Origin: Dehalococcoidia bacterium
GTDB taxonomy: Bacteria > Chloroflexota > Dehalococcoidia > GIF9 > UBA5629
Direction: 5' to 3'
Length of the DNA stretch: 11,004 bases
Assembly (NCBI GenBank): GCA_003484395.1
Contig: DNCV01000044.1
Coordinates: forward strand, 4,202 to 15,205
Positions 1-7,361 of the stretch are shown in pieces (position 1 is the first letter of the stretch; each line of letters begins with the position of its first letter). The notes under the pieces are model-generated. The model did no database searches. It was not told the origin of the DNA and was given only the letters and a program-made list of their open reading frames with translations. The translations under genes and the position numbers were made by a program.

Positions 1-971
1 ACATCTGCAGCAAACATTCCGTGTACCGCCAGTATGATCATCAGGTAGGCAATAATTCGGTAGTACTGCCCGGCAGCGATGCTGCGGTGCTCCGAATAAT
101 GGGCACGAAAAAAGCGATCGCCATGACCTCGGACGGGAACGGACGGTATTGCTATATCAACCCATACATCGGAGGAGTCATATCCGTTGCTGAAGCAGCC
201 CGCAATCTGGCGTGCAGCGGCGCAACGCCTATCGCCATGACCAACTGTTTGAACTTCGGTAATCCGGAAAGGAACGATGTTGCTTACCAGTTGCGCGAAT
301 GTATTAAAGGCATGGCACGTACCTGTCGTGAATTGAAAGTTCCCGTTATCAGCGGCAATGTCAGCCTCTACAACGAAGCCAGAGGCGAGGCTATTTACCC
401 GACGCCGGTCACCGGCATGGTGGGACTCATTGAGGATGCTGCAAAACATTGCTCGCAGGGATTTACGCAGGAAGGAAACGCGGTCTATCTGCTGGGGAAT
501 AAACAGGCTGATACCTCGAGCCTCAGCGGCAGCGAATACCTTGACGTTATCCACGGCATTGTGAAAGGAGATCTGGCCATTGACCTTGCCCTGGAAAAAT
601 CCGTCCAGCGCTGTTGTATAGAGCTCATTGCCAAAGGCATCATCAATTCGGCACATGATTGTTCTGACGGAGGATTGCTGGTCTGCCTTGCAGAGTGCTG
701 CATACCGAATAAGCTCGGTTTTTCAGGCAGCGATTTCGCCATTAACGGTCGATTGGATGCTGCTCTGTTCGGCGAAGCGCAATCACGTATTTTAGTCTCT
801 GTCAGCCCAAAGCAGTCGATTAGACTCGAGAGAATCGCTGCGAAATGGCAGGCGCCCGTCACAAAACTGGGAACTACCGGCGGTACTCGATTAACCATTA
901 AGGGATTTATCGATATATCGCTGGACGATATGGAGCAAGCGTGGCGCGGTGGTCTGACAAATTATTTGTAA
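1..971 (+). CDS. purL: Phosphoribosylformylglycinamidine synthase, PurL subunit, C-terminal part (5' end outside window)
   Basis: Enzyme of the fourth step of de novo purine synthesis: ATP- and glutamine-dependent conversion of FGAR to FGAM in the cytoplasm. The reading frame is open from the left edge (first full codon at base 3), so the GTG at 21 is internal. What is visible is the last ~320 residues. Recognisable family motifs are YRQYDHQVG, PGSDAAVLRI, the SGATP and NCLNFGNPE segment, GNVSLYNEA with YPTPVTGMVG (start of the second PurM-like half) and HDCSDGGLLVCLAE near the C-terminus. The protein ends shortly after this domain, so there is no fused glutaminase domain. This is the small-PurL type that works with separate PurQ and PurS proteins (family knowledge). 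The DUF1015 gene follows after 15 bases, probably on the same transcript. The identification is firm; the full length cannot be judged. Confidence 0.95.
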   Translation, partial: ICSKHSVYRQYDHQVGNNSVVLPGSDAAVLRIMGTKKAIAMTSDGNGRYCYINPYIGGVISVAEAARNLACSGATPIAMTNCLNFGNPERNDVAYQLRECIKGMARTCRELKVPVISGNVSLYNEARGEAIYPTPVTGMVGLIEDAAKHCSQGFTQEGNAVYLLGNKQADTSSLSGSEYLDVIHGIVKGDLAIDLALEKSVQRCCIELIAKGIINSAHDCSDGGLLVCLAECCIPNKLGFSGSDFAINGRLDAALFGEAQSRILVSVSPKQSIRLERIAAKWQAPVTKLGTTGGTRLTIKGFIDISLDDMEQAWRGGLTNYL

Positions 972-986
972 ACAGGAGGATTTGAC

Positions 987-2273
987 GTGGCCGACATTAG
1001 CCCTTTTAGGGGTGTACGATACAGCAAAAAATTTGCCCACCAGATGGCGTCCATCATTTGCCCGCCATACGATGTTATTTCTCCCGAAGAACAAAAGGCA
1101 TACCACAAGAAACACCAGTACAACGTCATTCATGTTGAACATCCCATAGAGTCACCGGAGGATACGGATACCAATAACAAATATACACGGGCCGCAAGCA
1201 CCTTCAGCGAATGGCTGAAGAACGGAATACTTGAGGCTGATACGACGCCGACGTACTATATCCATGAGCACAGTTTCGAATACGGGGATGACACGAAAGT
1301 ACGTATGGGGCTTATCGCCTGCGTTCATCTCGAGCCGTGGGAAAAGAACATCATTATCCCACACGAGTACACTATAGCGAAAGCAAAGGCAGACAGGCTG
1401 CAACTGATACGTGCCTGCGCCGCAAATACCAGCCCTGTTTTCGGCCTGTATGAAGACCCTGGGCAGCGCATCGCAAAACTGATGCAGGGAAAGCTGCTTG
1501 ACAGCAAATTGCTCTTTGAAATCAAGCGAGGATCTGAAACACACCGTGTCTGGAAAGCAAATGAACCGGAGTTTGTCCAGAGGGTCAGCCATTTCATGGT
1601 CACCAAACCCATCTATATCGCAGACGGCCACCACAGATATGAAACGGCTCTGGCGTACCGTGACGAGAGACGCCAGAGAGAGGCATTCACCGGCGATGAG
1701 ACGTATAACTACGTCATGATGACGCTGACATCCTTCTCAGATCCCGGCCTATTGATAATGCCCATTCACAGGCTTCTCAAGAATCTGCCCGATAAAATCA
1801 TGCACGAGCTTCCTGCAAAGCTGCAGAAATACTTCGAAGTGACTTCCCTTCCTCTGAGCGGCAGCAAGGTGCCATACACACAGGATGCCTGCATCATGGC
1901 AGTGGGATTGGAGCCGCACCGTGTGCTGGCGTTGAAATTGCGTACGGGAGTGTCACTGCATGATATCATGCCCGAAAATAGATCCGAAGCCTATAAAAAA
2001 CTTGAAGCATGCATTGTGCAGCACGTAATTCTTGAACACCTGATGGGCATCACCGAAGAAACCGACCTGATTGCCTATACACCCAGCATTGAGCATGCTA
2101 TGAGACTTGTGGAAACGGGGGAGTTCCAGCTCTCTTTCCTGCTCGACCCCATCTCATTGATGACGATAAAAGCGATCGCAGATGCCAAAGACAGGGTGCC
2201 AAGGAAATCAACGTTCTTCCATCCTAAACTGCCGACAGGGTTGGTGATGAACCGCCTTGACGGCGCTTTGTAA
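987..2273 (+). CDS. DUF1015 family protein
   Basis: 428 residues, the usual length for the DUF1015 family. Start is GTG at 987, preceded by AGGAGGA at 974-980. The N-terminus has the typical ISPFRGVRY and CPPYDVIS blocks (residues 4-32), followed by YNVIHVEHP (45-53). The motif IADGHHRYETAL lies at about 211-222; the DGHHR core recalls the ParB/sulfiredoxin-like nucleotide-binding fold, but that link is inference. No signal peptide or membrane segment is seen, so it is probably cytoplasmic. The family's biochemical function is not established to my knowledge; members are often found near amino acid or nucleotide biosynthesis genes. Here it sits 15 bases after purL and is probably cotranscribed with it, ending before a strong hairpin. 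The family call is confident; no function is claimed. Confidence 0.9.
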   Translation: MADISPFRGVRYSKKFAHQMASIICPPYDVISPEEQKAYHKKHQYNVIHVEHPIESPEDTDTNNKYTRAASTFSEWLKNGILEADTTPTYYIHEHSFEYGDDTKVRMGLIACVHLEPWEKNIIIPHEYTIAKAKADRLQLIRACAANTSPVFGLYEDPGQRIAKLMQGKLLDSKLLFEIKRGSETHRVWKANEPEFVQRVSHFMVTKPIYIADGHHRYETALAYRDERRQREAFTGDETYNYVMMTLTSFSDPGLLIMPIHRLLKNLPDKIMHELPAKLQKYFEVTSLPLSGSKVPYTQDACIMAVGLEPHRVLALKLRTGVSLHDIMPENRSEAYKKLEACIVQHVILEHLMGITEETDLIAYTPSIEHAMRLVETGEFQLSFLLDPISLMTIKAIADAKDRVPRKSTFFHPKLPTGLVMNRLDGAL

Positions 2274-2311
2274 CGGGCTTAAAGCTCCATCTCGAAAGCT
2301 TTTCAGAAAAC

Positions 2312-2344
2312 AGTAAGGGACGGATCAACGATCCGTCCCTTACT
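2312..2344. terminator. Strong hairpin between convergent genes, probable bidirectional terminator
   Basis: Perfect 15-bp inverted repeat (arms 2312-2326 and 2330-2344, AGTAAGGGACGGATC and its complement) with a 3-base AAC loop. It lies 39 bases after the DUF1015 stop codon and 27 bases beyond the hydrolase stop codon, where both transcripts need to end. On the minus strand the stem is followed by CTGTTTTCTG, a short U-rich run; on the plus strand there is no clear U-tract. It could alternatively be a copy of a short palindromic repeat of the REP type, since such elements often sit between convergent genes. No second copy is seen in this window. Confidence 0.65.
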
Positions 2345-2370
2345 TGCGAAAAGGAGGTAACAGCGTATTG

Positions 2371-3201
2371 CTATGAGGTCAACGCGGAAACTGTCCAACC
2401 AACCCATTCAAAACGAAGTATCTCCGCTTCGATCGGTGTTGAATGAGTCCCGCAGGTTACTATCTGTTTCTTGTTCCCCTTTACTTTGTCAAAAATACGA
2501 GAAAACCGTCTATACGGCGTTATTGTGTCATCTCTACAAAAGACAAACAGCTTGGCACATTCACCAAGATCAGAAAGCGCCACAGATATCTTCGCCTTTG
2601 CCCATACTCCAAGAAATTTCTTCCAGTTAATCCTGACGGTAAGGCCGCTGTAACGCATGGTTAAACTCCAGAACCAGCCGATTACCTTTCGCAACCACAG
2701 CAAAGCACGAAAGGAAGACACTGCCAGTACCTTACTCTCAACATCGGCCGGACAGGACAACGCAACGATCGCCTTAGGCTTTTTCTTCAGTTTTTGAGCA
2801 GCCAGGATCGAAGAAAACGCGCCAAGGCTGTGCCCGATCAGCGCAATACTAGACTCATCTATCTCCGGCAATGCGGTGAACACCTGATATGCATCGAGAA
2901 TATCTTCATAGCAGCCGTCATCAAGTACGCCGCCGCTTTCGCCATGTCCCCGGAGATCAAAAACAATAGCAGCTATCCCGCGATTAGCTAGCAGCAGTGC
3001 GCTGGATTCCATTGCCTTATGCCCTGCACCGAAGCCGTGGCACAGAATAGCGCCGGGAACCGGGTTATGGACGCCGGCACCAGCCGGCAGCAGCACTTTG
3101 CCGTGAAGCGTTACACCGTGATTTCCAAATAAAACAGGAATCTCCCTGCTTCGTACAAATCCGGTTTTACCGGTTTTGAATAAAGATACTGTTGCAGACA
3201 T
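2371..3201 (-). CDS. Alpha/beta hydrolase family protein
   Basis: 276 residues from the ATG at 3201. A TTG nine bases upstream (3210) is also in frame, but the GAGG sequence just upstream is well spaced only for the ATG. Alpha/beta hydrolase landmarks appear in order: the oxyanion-region CHGFGAGHKAME (residues ~54-65), FDLRGHGESGG (~81-91), nucleophile elbow GHSLG with Ser at about 125, acidic residue in FCRDDTITP (~224-225) and a candidate catalytic His in GTHSTP (~253). The full Ser-Asp-His triad therefore seems present. A hydrophobic, tryptophan-rich stretch at ~157-185 is probably the lid rather than a membrane anchor. No signal peptide is visible, and the substrate cannot be predicted; esterase or acyl-hydrolase activity is the generic guess. 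The gene is convergent with the DUF1015 gene and lies downstream of sod, separated from it by a 170-base gap containing a hairpin, so it may have its own transcript. Confidence 0.85.
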   Translation of the reverse strand: MSATVSLFKTGKTGFVRSREIPVLFGNHGVTLHGKVLLPAGAGVHNPVPGAILCHGFGAGHKAMESSALLLANRGIAAIVFDLRGHGESGGVLDDGCYEDILDAYQVFTALPEIDESSIALIGHSLGAFSSILAAQKLKKKPKAIVALSCPADVESKVLAVSSFRALLWLRKVIGWFWSLTMRYSGLTVRINWKKFLGVWAKAKISVALSDLGECAKLFVFCRDDTITPYRRFSRIFDKVKGNKKQIVTCGTHSTPIEAEILRFEWVGWTVSALTS

Positions 3202-3289
3202 AGATATCAAACCTCACAAACGTTAAGTGTACGGTATAGGCAATAGAAATAAATCAGGATTGAGGGTAGTTTTTCAACGGCAGTATGAT

Positions 3290-3323
3290 GAGGTCGTATC
3301 AGCCATATGGCCGATACGACCTC
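3290..3323 (-). terminator. Hairpin downstream of sod, possible terminator
   Basis: An 11-bp inverted repeat (arms 3290-3300 and 3313-3323, GAGGTCGTATC and its complement) encloses the further palindrome GCCATATGGC (3302-3311), giving a long stem with one internal A/C mismatch. It lies about 50 bases beyond the sod stop codon and before the hydrolase gene. No good U-run follows on either strand, so intrinsic termination is uncertain; it may protect the 3' end of the sod mRNA, or be a regulatory palindrome for the hydrolase gene. The rest of the 3202-3371 gap shows only minor inverted repeats. Confidence 0.4.
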
Positions 3324-3371
3324 CAATGAACGTGATCAACTGATTGATAATTCTGACAATCCGTCAAACCG

Positions 3372-3950
3372 TCAGAGTACCCTGCCTTCAACTGCAGCCC
3401 AGTTGATATTCTTGAAGAAGGATTCGATGTAATCGGCGCGCTTCAGTCCGTAGTCAAGGATGAAGGCATGCTCGAATACGTCCATGATTAAAATCGGAGC
3501 ACAGCCGGCGGGATGGCCGATATCGTGTTCATTGATCCATTGATTCATCAGCTTCTTCGTTACATTGTCCTGATAAAGAACAGCCCAACCGATGCCCCGC
3601 ATTGCCCCAACACCCCTGAAATCCTTCTCCCAGTCCTCATAGCTGCCGAAATCCTCAACAAGTTTCTTCCCCAATTTACCCAACTTATTCAACGCTGTTT
3701 TCCCGCCGAGATTTTCAAAATAATACTCGTGTAAACGCATGCCGTTGAACTCCCAGCCGAAGCGTCTCTTCAATTCCGCATACTCAAGTGTGCCGATCTT
3801 GCCGTCCTTCATCATAGCAGCGAGGGTATCCGTTACCTTATTGGTATTTGTAACGTAGCCCTGATACAGAGTAAAATGGTTTTTCAGTAAAGCCTCACTG
3901 AATCCCTGCATGCCGATAAGAGTGCCGTAATCCTTTGCAGTATATGCCAT
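3372..3950 (-). CDS. sod: Superoxide dismutase, Fe/Mn family, atypical active-site surroundings
   Basis: 192 residues from the ATG at 3950 (MAYTAKDYG). Upstream in-frame codons at 3956 and 3965 are rejected because AGGAGG at 3957-3962 is correctly spaced only for 3950. The enzyme dismutes superoxide to O2 and H2O2, and no export signal is seen. The likely metal ligands are His25 (LLKNHFTLYQGYV), His74 (MRLHEYYFENLGG), and Asp157 and His161 (MDVFEHAF). The C-terminal block LDYGLKRADYIESFFKNINW is typical of the family. Differences from E. coli SodB/SodA are FEH instead of WEH, HFTLYQGY in place of HxxxHHxxY (one residue shorter), Gly70 where FeSOD has its Gln, and His142 (INEHDIGH) where MnSOD has its Gln. 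His at the latter position and the FEH motif are shared with Sulfolobus-type archaeal SODs. Metal use (Fe, Mn or both) cannot be decided. It follows the ferritin-like gene by 23 bases, so the two form an operon. Confidence 0.93.
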   Translation of the reverse strand: MAYTAKDYGTLIGMQGFSEALLKNHFTLYQGYVTNTNKVTDTLAAMMKDGKIGTLEYAELKRRFGWEFNGMRLHEYYFENLGGKTALNKLGKLGKKLVEDFGSYEDWEKDFRGVGAMRGIGWAVLYQDNVTKKLMNQWINEHDIGHPAGCAPILIMDVFEHAFILDYGLKRADYIESFFKNINWAAVEGRVL

Positions 3951-3973
3951 TGCCATCCTCCTCAATCGGTTAT

Positions 3974-4807
3974 TTATTTGCCCTTCGACAGATCGTTAAA
4001 TACCTCAATATGGTATAGTTCATTGTCCCGTATACGTTTCAGCAGCTTCTTCACCTTGCCGTCGCCTATCTCTTTTGCAGCGCGATCATACTCGGCAGCA
4101 ACTTTTTTCTCGATAGCGATATCCGCTTTCAGCATCGCCGGTTTCTTCATCGCCATATCAACTTTTGTATGTTCTATAATCGGACTGCCGCCCTTATCGA
4201 TCATCTTTTCCGCCAGCCATCCCAGATGCTGCATCTCATTAATCGCCTGATCCTGCATCTCTTCTTTGAAATGATCATCTTTTGCCATGTACGAGTGGAA
4301 TAAATACTGTAAGATGACAGTATATTCATGAGCAATACCCCAGTCCAGGACTTTTGTCACATTGTCAGAAGCATTGCCCCTGCTGTCCTTCATCTTTTCC
4401 TTCTTCGCTTTATCGACAAAGTGGACGAAATCGCCGTGATGAGATTTCTCGTCCGATAAAATACGCTTCAACAGCCGTTTAATTTTTCTGTTGCCGATAA
4501 GCCTGATGTGCTCCGTATATGCTGCAATCGCCCCCTCCTCCAGCTTCACGTTATTGCCCATCCAGACGGGGACAGTTTTGCCGGTCATCTTCATTGTTCC
4601 ACGAGTTAAACTTGGCGTACCGCCGAGATCAACAATAGCCTCAGCAAGCCAATCGAGATGACGCATTTCATCGCGCGCAATCGCCTCGATCTCGCAGCTC
4701 ATCTCCCCTTCACCTATCGCATAGGCATGAGATAGATATTGAACAATGGCGCCATGCTCGTCTTCGAGGTCCTTATTCAATAAAGCAATAATCTCTTTGT
4801 TTGTCAT
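3974..4807 (-). CDS. Ferritin-like diiron protein with two tandem four-helix domains
   Basis: 277 residues; ATG at 4807 with AAGGAGG five bases upstream. Two ferritin-like domains are fused in tandem, each with a complete set of diiron ligands. Domain 1 has Glu17, Glu47-x-x-His50, Glu90 or 91 and Glu120-x-x-His123. Domain 2 has Glu161, Glu191-x-x-His194, Glu233 and Glu263-x-x-His266. The spacing is nearly identical in the two halves (30, 3, ~40, 30, 3), which points to an internal duplication. Both halves share the pattern LQYL/VQYL, EMxHLxWLAE, and a loop with GGxP. A lysine-rich linker (about 133-148) joins them. Normal ferritins and bacterioferritins are ~160 residues with one bundle, so this is not a standard 24-mer subunit in any obvious way. 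It may oxidise or store iron, or consume peroxide. First gene of an operon with sod, which supports a role in oxidative stress and iron handling. Confidence 0.85.
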   Translation of the reverse strand: MTNKEIIALLNKDLEDEHGAIVQYLSHAYAIGEGEMSCEIEAIARDEMRHLDWLAEAIVDLGGTPSLTRGTMKMTGKTVPVWMGNNVKLEEGAIAAYTEHIRLIGNRKIKRLLKRILSDEKSHHGDFVHFVDKAKKEKMKDSRGNASDNVTKVLDWGIAHEYTVILQYLFHSYMAKDDHFKEEMQDQAINEMQHLGWLAEKMIDKGGSPIIEHTKVDMAMKKPAMLKADIAIEKKVAAEYDRAAKEIGDGKVKKLLKRIRDNELYHIEVFNDLSKGK

Positions 4808-4898
4808 ATCCGCCTCCTTAAAGATTATTGTAGCACGTTTTCAAAAGATCTCTATGATTCACAACCATTCTTATCATATTCTCCCAGGATGTGACTAC

Positions 4899-4915
4899 TT
4901 TATACTCAATATCAA
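4899..4915. promoter_or_regulatory. Imperfect inverted repeat overlapping the promoter, possible operator
   Basis: TTTATAC-TCA-ATATCAA: seven-base arms with 5 of 7 positions complementary and a 3-base centre, covering the candidate -10 and part of the spacer. AT-rich repeats of this shape resemble Fur/PerR family boxes (PerR: TTATAATnATTATAA), which would make sense for a ferritin-SOD operon. The match is loose and the spacing differs, so this is only a suggestion. Confidence 0.2.
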
Positions 4916-4926
4916 TTTGGTTGCAA
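4899..4926 (-). promoter_or_regulatory. Candidate sigma-70 promoter of the ferritin-sod operon
   Basis: Read on the minus strand: -35 TTGCAA (4921-4926), 16-base spacer, -10 TATAAA (4899-4904), about 90 bases upstream of the ferritin-like start codon. The hexamers match consensus at 4 of 6 and 5 of 6 positions. The surrounding 4808-4957 stretch is AT-rich and has no convincing gene, as expected for a promoter region. Found by eye only; a second -10-like TACAAT at 4827-4832 has no matching -35. Confidence 0.4.
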
Positions 4927-4957
4927 TAAATGAAAATAATAATGAATGAACATTGCT

Positions 4958-5047
4958 TCAGCCGCAAAAAGATGCCGGCAGGCGAGACCAGACTCTCATT
5001 GGATCTGTGAGTAGTTTGATATAAACACAAGCGGGATCAATTGCCAT
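4958..5047 (-). CDS. Small ORF (29 aa) after copA, possible YHS-domain relic
   Basis: Read on the minus strand this ORF begins 14 bases after the copA stop codon. GGAGG (5054-5058) stands exactly six bases before its ATG, and it ends at TGA. The translation starts MAIDPAC and ends ASFCG. Small YHS-domain proteins, which bind metal and are often found beside copper ATPases, typically begin MAIDPVCGM and carry YYFCS about 23 residues after the first Cys. Here the two cysteines (residues 7 and 28) are 21 apart. The GM and the middle of the domain do not match, and the reading frame stops where the second half of the domain should continue. It may be a decayed YHS gene, a real micro-protein of the copper operon, or chance. 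Other frames over the same bases (one 70-codon ORF) lack a good ribosome site. Confidence 0.35.
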   Translation of the reverse strand: MAIDPACVYIKLLTDPMRVWSRLPASFCG

Positions 5048-5061
5048 AACGCACCTCCATT

Positions 5062-7332
5062 TTATTTATTGGGCTTTGCCGGTTTAAATCCGCGCAGACG
5101 CAATGAGTTTGATACCACAGTCACCGAGCTTGCCGCCATTGCCGCCGCCGCCAGCATCGGATTCAGGAAACCGTAGTTGCCGAGAAAAAACCGAAGCCCT
5201 TCCGGAACCCCGGTTTGACCAAAAATGAGATAGAGAACGCCTGCAGCTACGGGTATCAGAATCACATTGTAAGCGAATGCCCAAAACAGGTTTTGTCTGA
5301 TCGTTCGCATTGTCCGTTTGCTGAGCGAGATCGCAGTTACCACGCCCATCAAGTCACCGCTGATGAGCGTAAGTGCAGCGCTTTCAATAGCGATATCGGT
5401 ACCGGTGCCGATAGCAATGCCGATATCGGCCTGTGCCAGCGCCGGAGCATCATTTATACCGTCACCCACCATAGCAACGACTTTCTTCTCCTGTAACTTC
5501 TTCACTTCAGCCGCCTTGTGCTCCGGCAGAACCTCAGCAATCACATCATTGATGCCAGCCTCCTTCGCAATAGCCTCGGCCGTTCGCCTGTTATCGCCGG
5601 TAATCATAATCGTTTCAATGCCCATGCGATGCAGCGTTTGAATAGCATCCCTGACATCCGGCTTCAAGGTATCAGCGAGTGCAATAATACCGGCAGCTTC
5701 GTTATCAACAATAAGAAACATCACCGTTTTGCCCTGTTCAAAAAGAGGGGCAGATCTCGCTTCCATATCTCCGAGGTTGATATGCCGTTCCTGTAGCAAT
5801 CGCATATTGCCCATTAGCACCTGTTTACCGTCAACGACTGCCTCAATGCCTCGTCCGGGCAATGCCTTGAAGTTCTCCGGCTGTACCAGTTCCAGTCCTT
5901 TATGTTGCGCATCTGTAACAATCACCTGAGACAAGGGATGCTCGGATACTCGTTCCGCCGATGCTGCTATACGGAGAATCTCTTCAGTCGTGAAAGCAGC
6001 GAGTGCTTCGATATCCGTAACAACAGGTTCTCCCCGCGTCAGGGTGCCGGTTTTATCGAGTAATACGGCGGTAATACCGCCGGCACGCTCCAGCGCTTCG
6101 GCACTCCTGAATAAAATACCATGCTCAGCACCTTTACCTGCGCCGACAATGATCGCTGTGGGCGTTGCCAGCCCCAGGGCGCAGGGACAGGCGATAATGA
6201 GCACAGCGACAAAATTCAATAACGCATAGGTCAGCGGCGGCTGCGGCCCGAGAAAATACCAGATTAAAAAAGTGACTATGGCGATGCCGATGACCGCCGG
6301 GACAAAGTAATTCGCTATGACATCGGCAAGCCGTTGAATCGGCGCTTTACTTCCCTGCGCCTCATCAACCAGACGGATTATCCTGGCAAGGGTGGTGTCC
6401 TTACCTACCCGTTTAGCCTCGAATTGAAAACTGCCGGTTTTATTGATAGTAGCGCCAATAATCTCATCACCGGCCTGCTTTTCTACCGGGATACTCTCAC
6501 CGGTAATCATTGACTCGTCGATGCTGGAGTATCCTTCCCTGATAATGCCGTCAACAGGCACCTGTTCGCCGGGACGGACAATGATGATATCGCCGACTAC
6601 AACATCTTCTACAGGTATCTTCTCCTCTTTGCCGTTGCGAAGGACAAGGGCAACCTTCGGGCTGAGATGAACAAGCTTCTTAATCGCCTCCGATGTTTGT
6701 CCCTTGGCGCGCGCTTCAAGGAAGCGCCCGAGAAGGATCAGAGCAATGATCGTGGATGACGTATCGAAATACAGACTCGGCTCGATGTTCGCAGCGGTGA
6801 AAAGATGAGGGAAGAGCACAGCAACGACGCTATACACATACGCAGCAGATGTACCGACCGCCACCAGCGTATTCATATCAGCGCGGCGATGCTTCAATGC
6901 ACCCCAGGCGCCGCGGTAAAACCGCAAACCTGCCCAGAACTGTACTGGGGTCGCCAGTGCCCATAGCAGGAATCCCCACATATGTCCCATGCCTATCATG
7001 CTCAGAACCATGATAATCGCTGCCAGGACAACAGCAACGATGAGCCTCAGACGCAGTTTCCCAATCTCACGTGCTGACGTCATGGAAACATCTTCAAGTG
7101 TCTGCGTCTCAGTGCCAAGATCATAACCGGCGTCCCGCACTGCCTGACGAAGATCAGCAAACGAGACATTGTCAAGATATTCGACCGTCGCTTTCTCCGA
7201 AGCGAGGTTCACAGCAACGGAGACCACACCCGGGACATCTGAAAGGGCTTCTTCAACGCGGGCAACACATGATGCACAGGTCATACCTGATACAGGAAAG
7301 ACAGATTTTTTGGTTGCTGGTGTCTCCGACAA
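5062..7332 (-). CDS. copA: Copper-exporting P1B-type ATPase
   Basis: 756 residues. It pumps Cu(I) out of the cytoplasm using ATP. One N-terminal heavy-metal domain carries GMTCASC (Cys19, Cys22). About eight membrane helices follow: four at ~95-205, two around ~340-395 and two at ~685-740. Actuator TGES is at 277-280. The metal-site helix has CPC at 382-384, the phosphorylated Asp426 is in DKTGT, and the nucleotide domain has SEHP (His465-Pro466), TGDN (578-581) and GDGINDAP (623-630). Tyr688-Asn689 in helix 5 and MxxSS (Met732, Ser735-736) in helix 6 are the Cu(I)-subgroup (P1B-1) signature. The start is taken as TTG at 7332, with GGGGG seven to eight bases upstream; an ATG at 7348 is out of frame. 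It lies 29 bases after fprA in the same direction, so cotranscription is likely. No CsoR or CueR regulator gene is in the window. Confidence 0.95.
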   Translation of the reverse strand: MSETPATKKSVFPVSGMTCASCVARVEEALSDVPGVVSVAVNLASEKATVEYLDNVSFADLRQAVRDAGYDLGTETQTLEDVSMTSAREIGKLRLRLIVAVVLAAIIMVLSMIGMGHMWGFLLWALATPVQFWAGLRFYRGAWGALKHRRADMNTLVAVGTSAAYVYSVVAVLFPHLFTAANIEPSLYFDTSSTIIALILLGRFLEARAKGQTSEAIKKLVHLSPKVALVLRNGKEEKIPVEDVVVGDIIIVRPGEQVPVDGIIREGYSSIDESMITGESIPVEKQAGDEIIGATINKTGSFQFEAKRVGKDTTLARIIRLVDEAQGSKAPIQRLADVIANYFVPAVIGIAIVTFLIWYFLGPQPPLTYALLNFVAVLIIACPCALGLATPTAIIVGAGKGAEHGILFRSAEALERAGGITAVLLDKTGTLTRGEPVVTDIEALAAFTTEEILRIAASAERVSEHPLSQVIVTDAQHKGLELVQPENFKALPGRGIEAVVDGKQVLMGNMRLLQERHINLGDMEARSAPLFEQGKTVMFLIVDNEAAGIIALADTLKPDVRDAIQTLHRMGIETIMITGDNRRTAEAIAKEAGINDVIAEVLPEHKAAEVKKLQEKKVVAMVGDGINDAPALAQADIGIAIGTGTDIAIESAALTLISGDLMGVVTAISLSKRTMRTIRQNLFWAFAYNVILIPVAAGVLYLIFGQTGVPEGLRFFLGNYGFLNPMLAAAAMAASSVTVVSNSLRLRGFKPAKPNK

Positions 7333-7361
7333 TATACGCCCCCGTCATGCGAGAAAAAAGA

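Noticed and set aside
1152..1634. 160-codon minus-strand ORF inside the DUF1015 gene
   Set aside because: Antisense shadow; the plus-strand protein over these bases has clear family motifs.
2373..2630. 85-codon plus-strand ORF with a strong upstream GGAGGT
   Set aside because: The translation matches no family I recognise and lies antisense to the C-terminal part of the hydrolase, including its probable acid and His residues; only the ribosome-site motif is worth noting.
4827..4832. TACAAT on the minus strand as a -10 element close to the ferritin-like gene
   Set aside because: No acceptable -35 hexamer 16 to 18 bases upstream; the only TTGAAA nearby is six bases away.
4923..4956. GCAAT/ATTGC inverted repeat as a terminator after the copA operon
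   Set aside because: Five-base arms with a 24-base AT-rich loop are too weak, and no U-run follows in the right place.
4818..5030. 70-codon minus-strand ORF in the copA-ferritin gap
   Set aside because: No ribosome site and low-complexity, AT-driven composition. It overlaps the 29-codon ORF that has a proper ribosome site, and it would run through the candidate promoter.
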